The notes: generated by a model from the letters alone, not told the origin. A DNA stretch of 64,000 bases from Cocos nucifera (GCA_006176705.1 QRFJ01002117.1:62001-126000), one strand, 5' to 3'; positions 1 to 11,140 are shown, numbered from the stretch's first letter. Translations and numbers: made by a program.

Positions 1-1170
1 AAGAGAGAGTTCTTCCTCGTGATCTGAAAAAAGCTTAAAAACTCAGGAATCAAGCCTTTCAGTATGTTTTGTATGAGGGTAAGTTGTATAAAAGGTCATA
101 TTTGCTATCGCTGTTGAGATGTCTTCGACCTTCAAAGGCTGACTTTGCATTATGAAAAGTGCACGAAAAAATTTGTGGAAGTCATATAGGAGCCAGATCC
201 TTGTCACAAAAACTACTTTAGTAAGGGTACTATTGGCTGACCTTATACCACGATTCTATAGAGTACGTCAAGAAATGTGATCACTGTTAGAGAAATGCAA
301 ACATACAAAGACAGCCGACCTTCGAGCTTACTCCACTAAGTGCACCTTGGTCATTTGTACAGTGGAGAATGGATATACTTAGCCCTTTCTCAATGGCATC
401 CGGACAATGAAAGTTTCTCCTGGTTGTGATCGACTACTTTACTAAATGGTTCAAAGCTGAACCACTAGCAAACATTACTGAGGCCAAGATATAGGACTTC
501 GTATGGAAGTCAATCGTTTGCTGGTTTGGTCTGCCCCAAACTCTCATAAAAGATAACGGACAAGTTTGCTGGGATGAGGTTCGCTGAGTTCTACGAAGAT
601 CTAAATATCTTCCATCACTTCACGTCAGTAGCTCACCCACAGGCAAATGAGGAAGCTGAGGTGACCAATCAGACCCTATTGCAGGGCATCAAGACAAGAC
701 TCGACAGAGAAAAGAAGGCCTAGGTGGACGAACTTTACCATATTCTCTAGGCATACAGAACTACTCAAAGACTACCGACTGGGGAAACACTATTCGCCTT
801 AGCCTTTGGAACGGAGGCAGTCATCCCAATCGAGCTTAAACTCCCATCAGTATAGATCGTGGCCTTCAATGAGCAGCTTAACTCATAGGACCTCAGAATC
901 AATCTCGATCTGTTGGAAGAAAAAAAAGAGGAAGCCCAGGTTTGGATGGTGGCCTATAGATGAAGGGTGGTTCGATACTTTAACTCCAGAGTCAGAGGTA
1001 AAATATTCAAAGTGGAAGACTTAGTGCTTCAGCGAGCCACCATCTCTCAACCTCAGAGCCAGGAGAAGCTTGCCCCGAATTGAGAAGGCCCATATGAAAT
1101 AGAGGAGTTCATCCGGTCTGAAACTTATCGCCTGAAGGAGCTCAAAGGAACAACGCTCCCACAACCTTGA
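1..1170 (+). pseudogene. Gypsy integrase remnant (Tat-like pol C-terminus)
   Basis: Conceptual translation with frame changes gives the end of the integrase zinc-binding region, the catalytic core and the C-terminal region. Core acidic residues are visible: Asp in WRMDIL (372-374), Asp in IKDNG (552-554) and Glu in EEAEV (658-660). The D-to-E distance is about 35 residues, as expected for Gypsy integrases. Further on comes the segment around FGTEAVIP (804-830) and a C-terminal stretch ending near 1170. Integrase joins the cDNA copy to host DNA. Several in-frame stops (near 379, 492, 721, 748) and at least one single-base frameshift between the second Asp and the Glu make it non-functional. 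The start lies outside the window. The open stretch at 806-1024 is an out-of-frame shadow. Confidence 0.85.
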
Positions 1171-1317
1171 AATTTAGAAAATCTGAGATGTACTATCAGT
1201 AATTTTTCTTTAATAAAACTTCTCAATTTCAACATTATTATTTCTTGGTGCAAAAACTATATGATGATAGGAAAGAAGCAATCAAAAATGGTCATGTTAA
1301 CCTTGACAAATCAAAGA

Positions 1318-1721
1318 CCTCATTCATTTTAGATGAGATGAAGGGAGAGACTCTGACAACGATCCTTAAGTGCTCCTATAGTTTGTTATGAATAGGAGGA
1401 GAACCTCATCCTAACATGAGCAAAATTGAAGGCCTCATTCATTTTAGACGATATGAGGAGAGAGGCCTTAACAATGATCCTTATGTGCCCCTACAGCCCA
1501 TTATTAACCGAAGGAGAACCTCATCCTAACGTGAGTAAAATCGAAGGCCTCGTTCATTTTAGATGAGATGAGGGGAGAGGCCTTGACAACGGCCCTTATG
1601 TGCCCCTACAGCCCGTTAGGAATATCAAGAGAACCTCATCCTAACATGAGCAAAATTGAAGACCTCGTTCATTTTAGATGGGATTAGAGAAAAGGTCCTG
1701 ACAATGGCCCTTATGTGCCCT
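1318..1721 (+). repeat. 115-bp tandem array in the Tat-like 3' region
   Basis: The motif CCTCATTCATTTTAGA or close variants starts at 1318, 1433, 1548 and 1663, an exact spacing of 115 bases. Each unit also carries a copy of GAACCTCATCCTAAC. The array stops at about 1721, where the Athila-like sequence begins, and resumes in phase at about 11040. Tandem arrays between pol and the 3' LTR are common in Tat/Ogre elements. They show no coding constraint here. Confidence 0.9.
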
Positions 1722-2415
1722 ACTCAAATGCCCAGGTATGCCAAGTTTCTTAAAGAAATCTTAACAAATAAGAAAAAGCTGAAAGAGCATGAGAGAATAA
1801 ATTTGAATGAAGAATGCTCAGCAATACTTCAAAATAAATTACCACAGAAGCTAAAAGATCCAGGGAGCTTTACTATCCCTTGCATTATTGGTGATTGTAG
1901 TTTTGATAAAGTTTTATATAATTTAGGAGCAAGCATTAACCTCATGCCTTTTTCTATTTTCAAAAAGCTGGGTCTAGGAGAACCAAAGCCTACCACTATT
2001 ACTCTTCAATTAGCCGACAGATCCATTAAATATCCAAAAGGTATAGTGGAGGATGTCTTGGTAAAAGTAAACAAGTTTATTTTCCCTGTTGATTTTATTG
2101 TTCTTGATATGGAAGAAGATTATGATGTACCCCTTATTTTAGGGAGACCCTTTTTAGCTACTGGAGGAGCTTTAATAGATATTCAACAAGGAAAATTAAT
2201 TCTTAGAGTCCAAGATGAACAAGTTACTTTTAATGTTTTTAAAAGATATTAAACATCCTGATAATCAAACTTGTTTTCTAATTGACATTATTGACAATCC
2301 ATTATATGAGAATTCTGTAGAAAATAAGTTTGAGACTATAAAAGCAAGCAATGTCAAATTGAAAGAGGATTCGATCAAACATGAAAGTATTCCAATTGAA
2401 GTGGCACCAGATTGA
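1722..2415 (+). pseudogene. Family A aspartic protease fragment (copy 0)
   Basis: This is a near-copy of 9012-9720, starting at TQMPRYAK. It encodes the end of Gag and the retropepsin-like protease that would cleave the polyprotein. The active-site segment reads NLGAS where copy 2 has DLGAS: the catalytic Asp codon at 1920-1922 is AAT instead of GAT, so the protease should be dead. The conserved ILGRPFLATG segment follows near 2140-2170. A one-base insertion near 2245 shifts the frame, and the tail continues in another frame to about 2415. The 5' end is fused in frame to Tat repeat sequence, so a reading frame from 1656 crosses the junction. That fusion is almost certainly accidental. Confidence 0.85.
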
Positions 2416-3148
2416 TCCACTTTAGAATTCAAAGAAAGTCAAGCTGAAGACTATAAATCAGAACTACTAGATAGGTTGTTTCTTTTCTTTTTAGTTTTGA
2501 TCATTTTTTCTTTTCTTTTATTAATTTATTGTTGCTCTTTTACTGCTCTGGTGTATATTTTCAATTTTACAGAAAAATCAATGAGAACTCAAGCAAAATT
2601 TCAAAGCTCCAAAGAACCAGATTGAGCCAAATCAGGTGTATTCTTTCCTATCCTTTATTACATCCTTTATTTTTCTTTCTCCTTTTAAAATAATATAGAA
2701 TAATATAAAAAATAAAAAATTAAAAAAAAAAAAAAATCATGTGTTAAGAAGAAAATCTTGAGCAAAGATAAACTGGATAAGTGATAAAAGATAGAATTAT
2801 TTGCTAATAAATGTAACGAGTTAAAGAAGTAGATTATTTGGTCAACTTTTAACAGCCTACTTAGGTCATTAAAAGATTATTAGCACTTCTAATTGCACAT
2901 GCACACTAACAAGGCAAAGTAGGTATTGATTATAAGGCCAACTGAAGATTCAATTATCACTGAAAATTGGTAATAAATTTACATTCTAATCAAAAAGAAA
3001 CTTGAATTTAAGGAAAGAGCTACCTGCCTATAAATAAAGTGCAAAAGACAGAGTATATGTGGATTGCCCAAAGCCTAGTAACTGGGTCTCTGCACCTAGG
3101 TCAAGTATGGAAATTCACGTAAAACGGTAAAGGGAAGGCCAGGATGCT

Positions 3149-3188
<40 letters not shown>

Positions 3189-3529
3189 GTGTGAAAGCTA
3201 CCTTAATTCATGAGTATAAAATTGAGAATGTATAGAAAATTGACCAAAATAAGTGATAAGAGAGGATACTTTTGTTCTTCTAGTTTAATACTGAAATGCT
3301 AAAGTTAGTCATCACGAATATAAGTGCTATAGATCTTTGATGTACTCTAAGAAAGTTTTTAATTGTATTAACTAAAAAATTTGCTTCCGAAGCTCAATGC
3401 TTAGTTAGCAATATTTTCTAAACTTTTTGATCTTTAATCCAAGATTTTATCTCTGTGATAAATAATTTTATTAAAATATGGTATTAAATAAAACATTGCT
3501 AAGGGACTAGCAATGAATAAGTTGGGGGG
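2416..3529 (+). other. Family A 3' spacer and polypurine tract (copy 0)
   Basis: Non-coding stretch between protease and LTR-1, matching 9724-10843. It holds a long A run (about 3155-3184) and a conserved block near 3060-3120. It ends in the purine tract AAGTTGGGGGG at 3519-3529, which would prime plus-strand DNA synthesis directly before the LTR. No reverse transcriptase or integrase motif is visible in any frame. Confidence 0.8.
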
Positions 3530-4749
3530 TGTGATAAGTAGTAAAAATATACTAATAAAAGTATTAAATTATAAAATAAATTAAAATATTTTATTAAAAA
3601 TTGATACTTTTATTAATCTTATGCAGGAAAGAAGGCTACCAATGTGAAGATCTCATTTTTCTGATTCAGATGAAACAAATTTCAGGCAAAACGGACTTCA
3701 AACGAGCCCAGAATCGAATTTCAAAAAAAAAAAAGAAAAAAAAAAAAAAAAAAAAAGAAGAAGGGAAAAACAGAGAAAATCAGTGAGAGAAAGAAAAACA
3801 GGGAAGAAAGGAGAATCAGAGAGAAAAACAGAGAGAGACGGGAAGAAGGAAAAGAAAGAAAGAGAGAGAGGAAGAAAGAGAGAGGAGATATCAAGGAGCC
3901 TCTTCTTCTTCACCAAGTTCTCCGCATCAAGAGCAACAGATAATCAATTTCAGCAATCAAACAGTCTAATTTCTTCATGCTTTTTATTTTATTTACTGTT
4001 TTTAAATTTGTTATCATGAACTAAATTTTATTTTACTAAGGCTAAGGTGTAGCCACTCTTTTGATGCAATATTCAGTATAATTATTTATTTTTAAATTTT
4101 ATTCATGAGGAGTATATAAATCTGATCTTAATGCTTTTAGATTACTGGCCATCTTTCTAATTGATCTGATGAACATAGATGTTACGGACCAAGTACATCT
4201 ATGTTAATGCTTCTTGATTATATACCTTGTATTATGAATCAAATTAGAATTCATATGCATGCGGAAATTTTAGTGCACTTTGGACGCAGCGTATTTTAAT
4301 TAGAGGGTTTCACAAAACCTAATGCATTAATATTTATTTAAATTACACTTGGATCAAAGGGTAATTAATAAATATTAATAGATTTGCTATGCCTGGACCA
4401 AAGGGTAGTGAATAAATTAGGAGACTCCACCGTCACATGAAATAAAATTAATCTAAAAACCTGAATATCGTATTGATTGAGTTGGTGAACCGATTGCCTT
4501 AGTAATCCATTGCTCTTGAATTTAAAACCTCAATAATTTACACTCTCTCTATTTAATAAAAAAAAATTTAATTATTTTAATTATTTTTTTTTAATTTTTT
4601 TTATTCTCATAAATCGATCTTCTAAATAAAGCATAGGAAAGAGCTTTTCAGTACTTGTTTTCCAATCCTCTAGGGATGATACTCTACTTATTCACTTTAT
4701 TACTTGATCGACTGGTGCACTTGCCATAGCTATAAATTAGCACGCATCA
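3530..4749 (+). repeat. Family A LTR-1 (complete, shared)
   Basis: The LTR starts TGTGATAAG after the polypurine tract (TGATAAG at 3532 is the alternative start) and ends GCACGCATCA just before the Asp-tRNA-type primer-binding site. The length is about 1.22 kb. It contains a long A/G-rich tract (3721-3895), responsible for spurious open frames on both strands. AGTATATAAATC near 4110-4122 could be a TATA box; this is not certain. Confidence 0.85.
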
Positions 4750-4755
4750 AGTTTT

Positions 4756-4773
4756 TGGCGCCGTTGCCAGGGA
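4756..4773 (+). promoter_or_regulatory. Primer-binding site, Athila type (tRNA-Asp-like)
   Basis: TGGCGCCGTTGCCAGGGA, six bases after the LTR end. This is the primer-binding site usual in Athila elements, thought to pair with the 3' end of tRNA-Asp and prime minus-strand cDNA. Confidence 0.85.
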
Positions 4774-4879
4774 TTGAGTTTAAAACAATATTGAAATTTT
4801 GATCCTAGCTTTACTTTAGAAATTTATTTTTAATTTTATTATTTAAAAAAAAAAAAAAAAAAAAATTGTTGTTCATTGC

Positions 4880-6016
4880 ATGACACATACTGGACATAGT
4901 AACTTACTACCTTTAGATCCAGAAATTGAAAGAACTATTAGAAGATTACAGCAAGAGAGAAACATGGCAGCTGAAGATCCTAACGACATCAATCTAGGAT
5001 TGGATATGGCGACTGAAGGACAGCATGAAGCTATTCGACCAGTATATCGATCATTAAATGATTATATTACACCATCTGTAGCCGATGCAGCTTCGAGCAT
5101 CAGGAGACCGTCTGTACGAGCAAACAACTTCGAAATAAAATCGGCGATGATCCAGATGATTCAATCAACTGTCCAATTCAGTGGACACGTGCATGATGAT
5201 CCGAATGCCCATATTTCTAATTTTCTTGAACTTTGCGATACTTTTAAAATTAATGGGGTGTCGGATGATGCTATTAGATTAAGGTTATTTCCTTTCTCTT
5301 TATGGGATAAAGCTAAAAATTGGCTTCATTCTCTTCCGGCAGGTTCTATCACAACTTGGGATGTCCTAGCCCAAAAATTTTTAGCCAAGTACTTTCCACC
5401 TTCCAAGACTGCTAAGATGCGCAACGATATCACTTCCTTTATGCAGATGGACATGGAGACAACTATATGAGGCTTGGGAACGTTTCAAGGAATTATTGAG
5501 GAGATGTCCACATCATCAACTACCCGTATGGCTTCAGGTACAAACTTTCTATAATGGTTTATCTCCTACTAATCGTTCTATGATTGATGCAGCAGCAGGA
5601 GGAACCATTAACCGAAAAACAGAGGAAGAAGCATTCGATCTAATCGATGAGATGGCATCAAATAGCTATCAATGGCAGACAGAGCGCATGATGCCAAAAA
5701 GACTAGCAGCTGTGCAGGGAGTAGATTGCGTGCCAACCTTACTAGCTGAAATTGCAGCCCTCAGAGCCGAAGTCAACAACTTAAAGGGAAACAGCTATGC
5801 ATGTTCAGAGCATTACTTGTGATCTGTGTGGAGGAGGACATGATACGAATAATTGCCAGACAGGTAATCCTTTTGCTAAAACAACTGAAACAGCTAATTA
5901 TATTGGTAATTTTTTCAGGCCGCAACAAAACAATCCCTACTCCAACACATACAATCAAGGGTGGAGACAGCATCCAAATTTCTCATGGAGCAATCAAAAT
6001 GCAGCACAACAACACC
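4880..6016 (+). pseudogene. Family A gag (copy 1, broken, runs into the gap)
   Basis: Athila-type capsid protein that would assemble the retrotransposon particle. The start ATG at 4880 follows an A-rich leader. The first open frame (to 5470) has an N-terminal region with RSLNDY, then the conserved block around DPNAHISNFLELCDTF and RLRLFPFSLWDKAKNWL. Compared with copy 2 an extra A near 5461 shifts the frame and truncates this frame at 196 residues. A second extra A near 5790 shifts it again just before the zinc knuckle CDLCGGGHDTNNC (CX2CX3HX4C) near 5820-5858. Sequence stops at the N run at 6017. The open frames that translate through the N run are artefacts. Confidence 0.85.
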
Positions 6017-7016
6017 NNNNNNNNNNNNNNNNNNNNNNNNNNNNNNNNNNNNNNNNNNNNNNNNNNNNNNNNNNNNNNNNNNNNNNNNNNNNNNNNNNNN
6101 NNNNNNNNNNNNNNNNNNNNNNNNNNNNNNNNNNNNNNNNNNNNNNNNNNNNNNNNNNNNNNNNNNNNNNNNNNNNNNNNNNNNNNNNNNNNNNNNNNNN
6201 NNNNNNNNNNNNNNNNNNNNNNNNNNNNNNNNNNNNNNNNNNNNNNNNNNNNNNNNNNNNNNNNNNNNNNNNNNNNNNNNNNNNNNNNNNNNNNNNNNNN
6301 NNNNNNNNNNNNNNNNNNNNNNNNNNNNNNNNNNNNNNNNNNNNNNNNNNNNNNNNNNNNNNNNNNNNNNNNNNNNNNNNNNNNNNNNNNNNNNNNNNNN
6401 NNNNNNNNNNNNNNNNNNNNNNNNNNNNNNNNNNNNNNNNNNNNNNNNNNNNNNNNNNNNNNNNNNNNNNNNNNNNNNNNNNNNNNNNNNNNNNNNNNNN
6501 NNNNNNNNNNNNNNNNNNNNNNNNNNNNNNNNNNNNNNNNNNNNNNNNNNNNNNNNNNNNNNNNNNNNNNNNNNNNNNNNNNNNNNNNNNNNNNNNNNNN
6601 NNNNNNNNNNNNNNNNNNNNNNNNNNNNNNNNNNNNNNNNNNNNNNNNNNNNNNNNNNNNNNNNNNNNNNNNNNNNNNNNNNNNNNNNNNNNNNNNNNNN
6701 NNNNNNNNNNNNNNNNNNNNNNNNNNNNNNNNNNNNNNNNNNNNNNNNNNNNNNNNNNNNNNNNNNNNNNNNNNNNNNNNNNNNNNNNNNNNNNNNNNNN
6801 NNNNNNNNNNNNNNNNNNNNNNNNNNNNNNNNNNNNNNNNNNNNNNNNNNNNNNNNNNNNNNNNNNNNNNNNNNNNNNNNNNNNNNNNNNNNNNNNNNNN
6901 NNNNNNNNNNNNNNNNNNNNNNNNNNNNNNNNNNNNNNNNNNNNNNNNNNNNNNNNNNNNNNNNNNNNNNNNNNNNNNNNNNNNNNNNNNNNNNNNNNNN
7001 NNNNNNNNNNNNNNNN
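6017..7016. other. Assembly gap, 1000 N
   Basis: The run of N is exactly 1000 bases, a usual placeholder length. The left edge lies in Gag after the zinc knuckle, the right edge in the last 220 bases of an LTR. From copy 2 and LTR-1 the missing sequence should be about 3.4 kb if the array is regular, so the gap length is not real. Confidence 0.95.
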
Positions 7017-7233
7017 ATAATTTACACTCTCTCTATTTAATTAAAAAAAATTTTAATTATTTTAATTATTTTTTTTAATTTTTTTTATTCTCATAAATCG
7101 ATCTTCTAAATAAAGCATAGGAAAGAGCTTTTCAGTACTTATTTTCCAATCCTCTAGGGACGATACTCTACTCATTCACTTTATTACTTGATCAACTGGT
7201 ACACTTGCCATAGCTATAAATTAGCACGCATCA
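7017..7233 (+). repeat. Family A LTR-2, 3' end only
   Basis: Matches the last 220 bases of LTR-1 (from about 4531), with small differences. It ends in GCACGCATCA at 7233. The rest is in the gap. Confidence 0.85.
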
Positions 7234-7239
7234 AGTTTT

Positions 7240-7257
7240 TGGCACCGTTGCCGAGGA
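7240..7257 (+). promoter_or_regulatory. Primer-binding site, Athila type (second copy)
   Basis: TGGCACCGTTGCCGAGGA, six bases after LTR-2. It differs from the 4756 copy by a few transitions. Confidence 0.8.
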
Positions 7258-7359
7258 TTGTATCTAAAATAATATTGAAATTTTGATCCTAGCTTTACTT
7301 TAGAAATTTATTTTTAATTTTTATTATTTAAAAAAAAAAAAAAAAATTTTGTTCATTGC

Positions 7360-9723
7360 ATGACACGTACTGGACATAGTAACTTACTACCTTTAGATCC
7401 AGAAATTGAAAGAACTATTAGAAGACTACAACAAGAGAGAAACATGGCAGCTGAAGATCCTAACGACATCAATCTAGGATTGGATATGGCGACTGAAGGA
7501 CAGCATGAAGCTATTCGACCAGTACATCGTTCATTAAATGATTATATCACACCATCTGTAGCCGATGCAGCTTCGAGCATCAGGAGACCGCCTGTACGAG
7601 CAAACAACTTCGAAATAAAATCGGCGATGATCCAGATGATTCAATCAACTGTCCAATTCAGTGGACACGTGCATGATGATCCGAATGCCCATATTTCTAA
7701 TTTTCTTGAACTTTGCGATACTTTTAAAATTAATGGGGTGTCGGATGATGCTATTAGATTAAGGTTATTTCCTTTCTCTTTATGGGATAAAGCTAAAAAT
7801 TGGCTTCATTCTCTTCCTGCAGGTTCTATCACAACTTGGGATGTCCTAGCCCAAAAATTCTTAGCCAAGTACTTTCCACCTTCCAAGACTGCTAAGATGC
7901 GCAACGATATCACTTCTTTTATGCAGATGGACATGGAGACACTATATGAGGCTTGGGAGCATTTCAAGGAACTGCTGAGGAGATGTCCACATCATCAACT
8001 ACCCGTATGGCTTCAGGTACAAACTTTCTATAATGGTTTATCTCCTACTAATCGTTCTATGATTGATGCAGCAGCAGGAGGAACCATTAATCGAAAAAAT
8101 GGAGGAAGAAGCATTCGATCTGATCGATGAGATGGCATCAAATAGCTATCAATGGCAGACAGAGCGCATGATGCCAAAAAGACTAGCAGCTGTGCAGGGA
8201 GTAGATTGCGTGCCAACCTTACTAGCTGAAATTGCAGCCCTTAGAGCCGAAGTCAACAACTTAAAGGGAACAGCTATGCATGTTCAGAGCATTACTTGTG
8301 ACCTGTGTGGAGGAGGACATGATACGAGCAATTGCCAGACAGGTAATCCTTTTGCTAAAACAACTGATACAGCTAATTATATTGGTAATTTTTTCAGGCC
8401 GCAACAAAACAATCCCTACTCCAACACATACAATCAAGGGTGGAGGCAGCACCCAAATTTCTCATGGAGCAATCAAAATGCAGCACAACAGCCACCCCCG
8501 GGATTCCAAGTACCTGAAAAGAAGTCCAACATGGAAGAGCTGATGGTCAAATTTATGCAAAACCAAGAAGCAACTATAAAAAATTTGGAAGCCAAACTTA
8601 GGCAGGACCAAACAGCAGCAATTCGAAACTTGGAGATGCAAATAGGTCAAATGGCTAAGATAATCTCCGAGAGACCTCAAGGATCCTTGCCAAGCAATAC
8701 GGAGACAAATCCAAGGGAGCAAGTCAATGCTATCACCCTAAGAAGTGGTACAAAGCTGGAGGAGCCACATCAGAAGAATGAGACTGAAGAGCCAACTACA
8801 AATAAGGAACCATCAACTCAAACTTCGTCAGTCACCAAAACAACCAGCAGATGGATGGTCTCCAGGTATACGGTTTGCTGATCCAAATGTGAAGCCCTAC
8901 GTGCCGCCACTGCCATTCCCAGAAAGACAAATACAGCATCCAGATAAGGAATTTTCTAACTTTTTCAAAATTCTTAAAGAATTTACATATTAATATTCCT
9001 TTTGTAGATGCTATTACTCAAATGCCCAGGTATGCCAAGTTTCTCAAAGAAATCTTAACAAATAAGAAAAAGCTGAAGGAGCATGAGAGAATAAATTTGA
9101 ATGAAGAATGCTCAGCAATACTTCAAAATAAATTACCACAGAAGCTAAAAGATCCAGGGAGTTTTACTATCCCTTGCATTATTGGTGATTGTAGTTTTGA
9201 TAAAGTTTTATGTGATTTAGGAGCAAGCATTAATCTCATGCCTTTTTCTATTTTCAAAAAGCTGGGTCTAGGAGAACCAAAGCCTACCACTATTACTCTT
9301 CAATTAGCCGACAGATCCATTAAATATCCAAGAGGTATAGTGGAGGATGTCTTGGTAAAGGTAAACAAGTTTATTTTCCCTGTTGATTTTATTGTTCTTG
9401 ATATGGAAGAAGATTATGATGTACCCCTTATTTTAGGGAGACCCTTTTTAGCTACTGGAGGAGCTTTAATAGATGTTCAACAAGAAAAATTAATTCTTAG
9501 AGTCCAAGATGAACAAGTTACTTTTAATGTTTTCAAAGATACTAAACATCCTGATGATAATCAAACTTATTTTCTAATTGATATTATTGACAATCCATTA
9601 TATGAGAATTCTGTAGAAAATAGGTTTGAGACTATAAAAGCGAAGCAATGTCAAATTGAAAGAGGACTTCGATCAAACATGAAAGTATTCCAATTGAAGT
9701 GGCACCAGATTGATCCACTTTAG
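7360..9723 (+). pseudogene. Family A gag-protease gene (copy 2, most complete)
   Basis: Encodes Athila-type Gag followed by a retropepsin-like protease. ATG at 7360 opens a 256-residue frame with the capsid block (DPNAHISNFLELCDTF, RLRLFPFSLWDKAKNWL). A small insertion near 8097 shifts the frame; it continues as EEEAFDLIDEM to about 8850, with zinc knuckle CDLCGGGHDTSNC (8297-8335) and a Gln/Glu-rich, probably helical stretch (8530-8660). Further shifts near 8850 and 8985 lead to the final frame, open to 9723. The protease site DLGAS has its catalytic Asp (9214-9216), followed by ILGRPFLATG near 9430-9460. The frame ends soon after protease, where an autonomous Athila would continue into reverse transcriptase. 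The breaks are one- or two-base indels, so the family could have been intact recently. Function would depend on pol supplied by another element. Confidence 0.85.
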
Positions 9724-10456
9724 AATTCAAAGAAAGTCAAGCTGAAGACTATAAATCAGAACTACTAGATAGGTTGTTTCTTTTCTTTTTAGTTTTGATC
9801 ATTTTTCTTTTCTTTTATTTTTTAGTAATTTATTGTTGCTCTTTTACTGCTCTGGTGTGTATTTTCAATTTTGCAGAAAAATCAATGAGAACTCAAGCAA
9901 AATTTCAAAGCTCCAAAGAACCAGACTGAACCAAATCAGGTGTATTCCTTCCTATCCTTTATTACATCCTTTATTTTTCTTTCTCCTTTAAGACAATATA
10001 GAATAATATAAAAAATTAAAAAAAATTAAAAAAAAAAAAAAATCATGTGTCAAGAAGAAAATCTTGAGCAAGATAAACTGGATAAGTGATAAAAGATAGA
10101 ATTATTTGCTAATGAATGTAACGAGTTAAAGAAGTAGATTAGTTGGTCAACTTTTAGCAGCCTACTTAGGTCATTAAAAGATTATTAGCACTTTTAATTG
10201 CACATGCACACTAACAAGGCAAAGTAGGTATTGATTATAAGGCCAACTGAGGATTCAATTATCACTGAAAATTGGTAATTAATATACATTCTAATCAAAG
10301 AAACTTGAATTTAAGGAAAGAGCTACCTGCCTATAAATAAAGTGCAAAAGATAGAGTATATGTGGATTGCCCAAAGCCTAGTAACTGGGTCTCTGCACCT
10401 AGGTCAAGTGTGAAAATTCACGTAAAATGGTGAAGGGAAGGCCAGGATGCTCAGCA

Positions 10457-10502
<46 letters not shown>

Positions 10503-10843
10503 GTGTGAAAGCTACCTTAATTCATGAGTATAAAATTGAGAATGTATAGAAAATTGACCAAAATAGGTGATAAGAGAGGATACTTTTGTTCTTTTAATTT
10601 AATACTGAAATGCTAAAGTTAGTCATCACGAACATAAGTGCTATAGATCTTTGATGTACTCTAAGAAAGTTTTTAATTGTATTGACTGAAAAATTTGCTT
10701 CTGAAGCTCAATGCTTAGTTAGCAGTATTTTCTAAACTTTTTGATCTTTAATCCTAGATTTTATCTTTGTGATAAATAATCTTATTAAAATATGGTATTA
10801 AATAAAACATTGCTAAGGGACTAGCAATGAATAAGTTGGGGGG
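9724..10843 (+). other. Family A 3' spacer and polypurine tract (copy 2)
   Basis: Non-coding, matching 2416-3529. It has a roughly 40-base A run (10457-10498) and the tract AAGTTGGGGGG directly before LTR-3. No pol motif in any frame. Confidence 0.85.
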
Positions 10844-11039
10844 TGTGATAAGTAGTAAAAATATACTAATAAAAGTATTAAATTATAAAATAAATTAAAA
10901 TATTTTATTAAAAATTGATACTTTTATTAATCTTATGCAGGAAAGAAGGCTACCAATGTGAAGATCTCATTTTTCTGATTCAGATGAAACAAATTTCAGG
11001 CAAAATGGACTTCAAACGAGCCCAGAATCGAATTTCAAA
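10844..11039 (+). repeat. Family A LTR-3, first ~195 bases
   Basis: Matches LTR-1 from its TGTGATAAG start up to GAATTTCAAA, where LTR-1 continues into the A-rich tract. Here the sequence switches to the Tat 115-bp repeat. The LTR is therefore truncated inside U3. Confidence 0.85.
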
Positions 11040-11140
11040 CCTCATCATGCCCCTACAGTCCGTTAGAAATAGGAGGAGAACCTCATCCTAACGTGAGCAA
11101 AATCGAAGGCCTCATTCATTTTAGACGAGGTGAGAGGAGA
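11040..11140 (+). repeat. Resumed 115-bp Tat repeat unit
   Basis: Contains GCCCCTACAG, GAACCTCATCCTAACGTG and CCTCATTCATTTTAGA in the same order and spacing as the units at 1318-1721. It continues the array from the point where family A interrupts it. Confidence 0.85.

Larger units (their letters stand above)
1722..11039 (+). mobile_element. Athila-like family A: head-to-tail array with shared LTRs, gag-protease only
   Basis: The order is internal 3' part (1722-3529), LTR-1 (3530-4749), internal 5' part (4750-6016), N gap, LTR-2 end (7017-7233), complete internal region (7234-10843), and LTR-3 start (10844-11039). The three internal copies are near-identical where they overlap. LTR-1 has a polypurine tract before it and a primer-binding site after it, so it is the 3' LTR of one copy and the 5' LTR of the next. 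The complete internal region is only about 3.6 kb. It goes from protease straight into the 3' spacer, with no reverse transcriptase, RNase H or integrase. Neither outer end is an LTR end: the left lies in protease, the right about 195 bases into an LTR. The surrounding DNA is the Tat 115-bp array. Confidence 0.85.

Noticed and set aside
806..1024. 72-codon open frame in the Tat integrase
   Set aside because: Out of frame with the integrase homology (FGTEAVIP is read in another frame).
3601..4019. Lys/Arg/Glu-rich (plus) and Phe/Leu/Ser-rich (minus) open frames
   Set aside because: Low-complexity A/G tract of LTR-1; the same LTR segment in copy 3 lacks the tract.
5797..7078. Frames of 359-425 codons through the gap
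   Set aside because: Most of their length is N; only the Gag end before 6017 is real.
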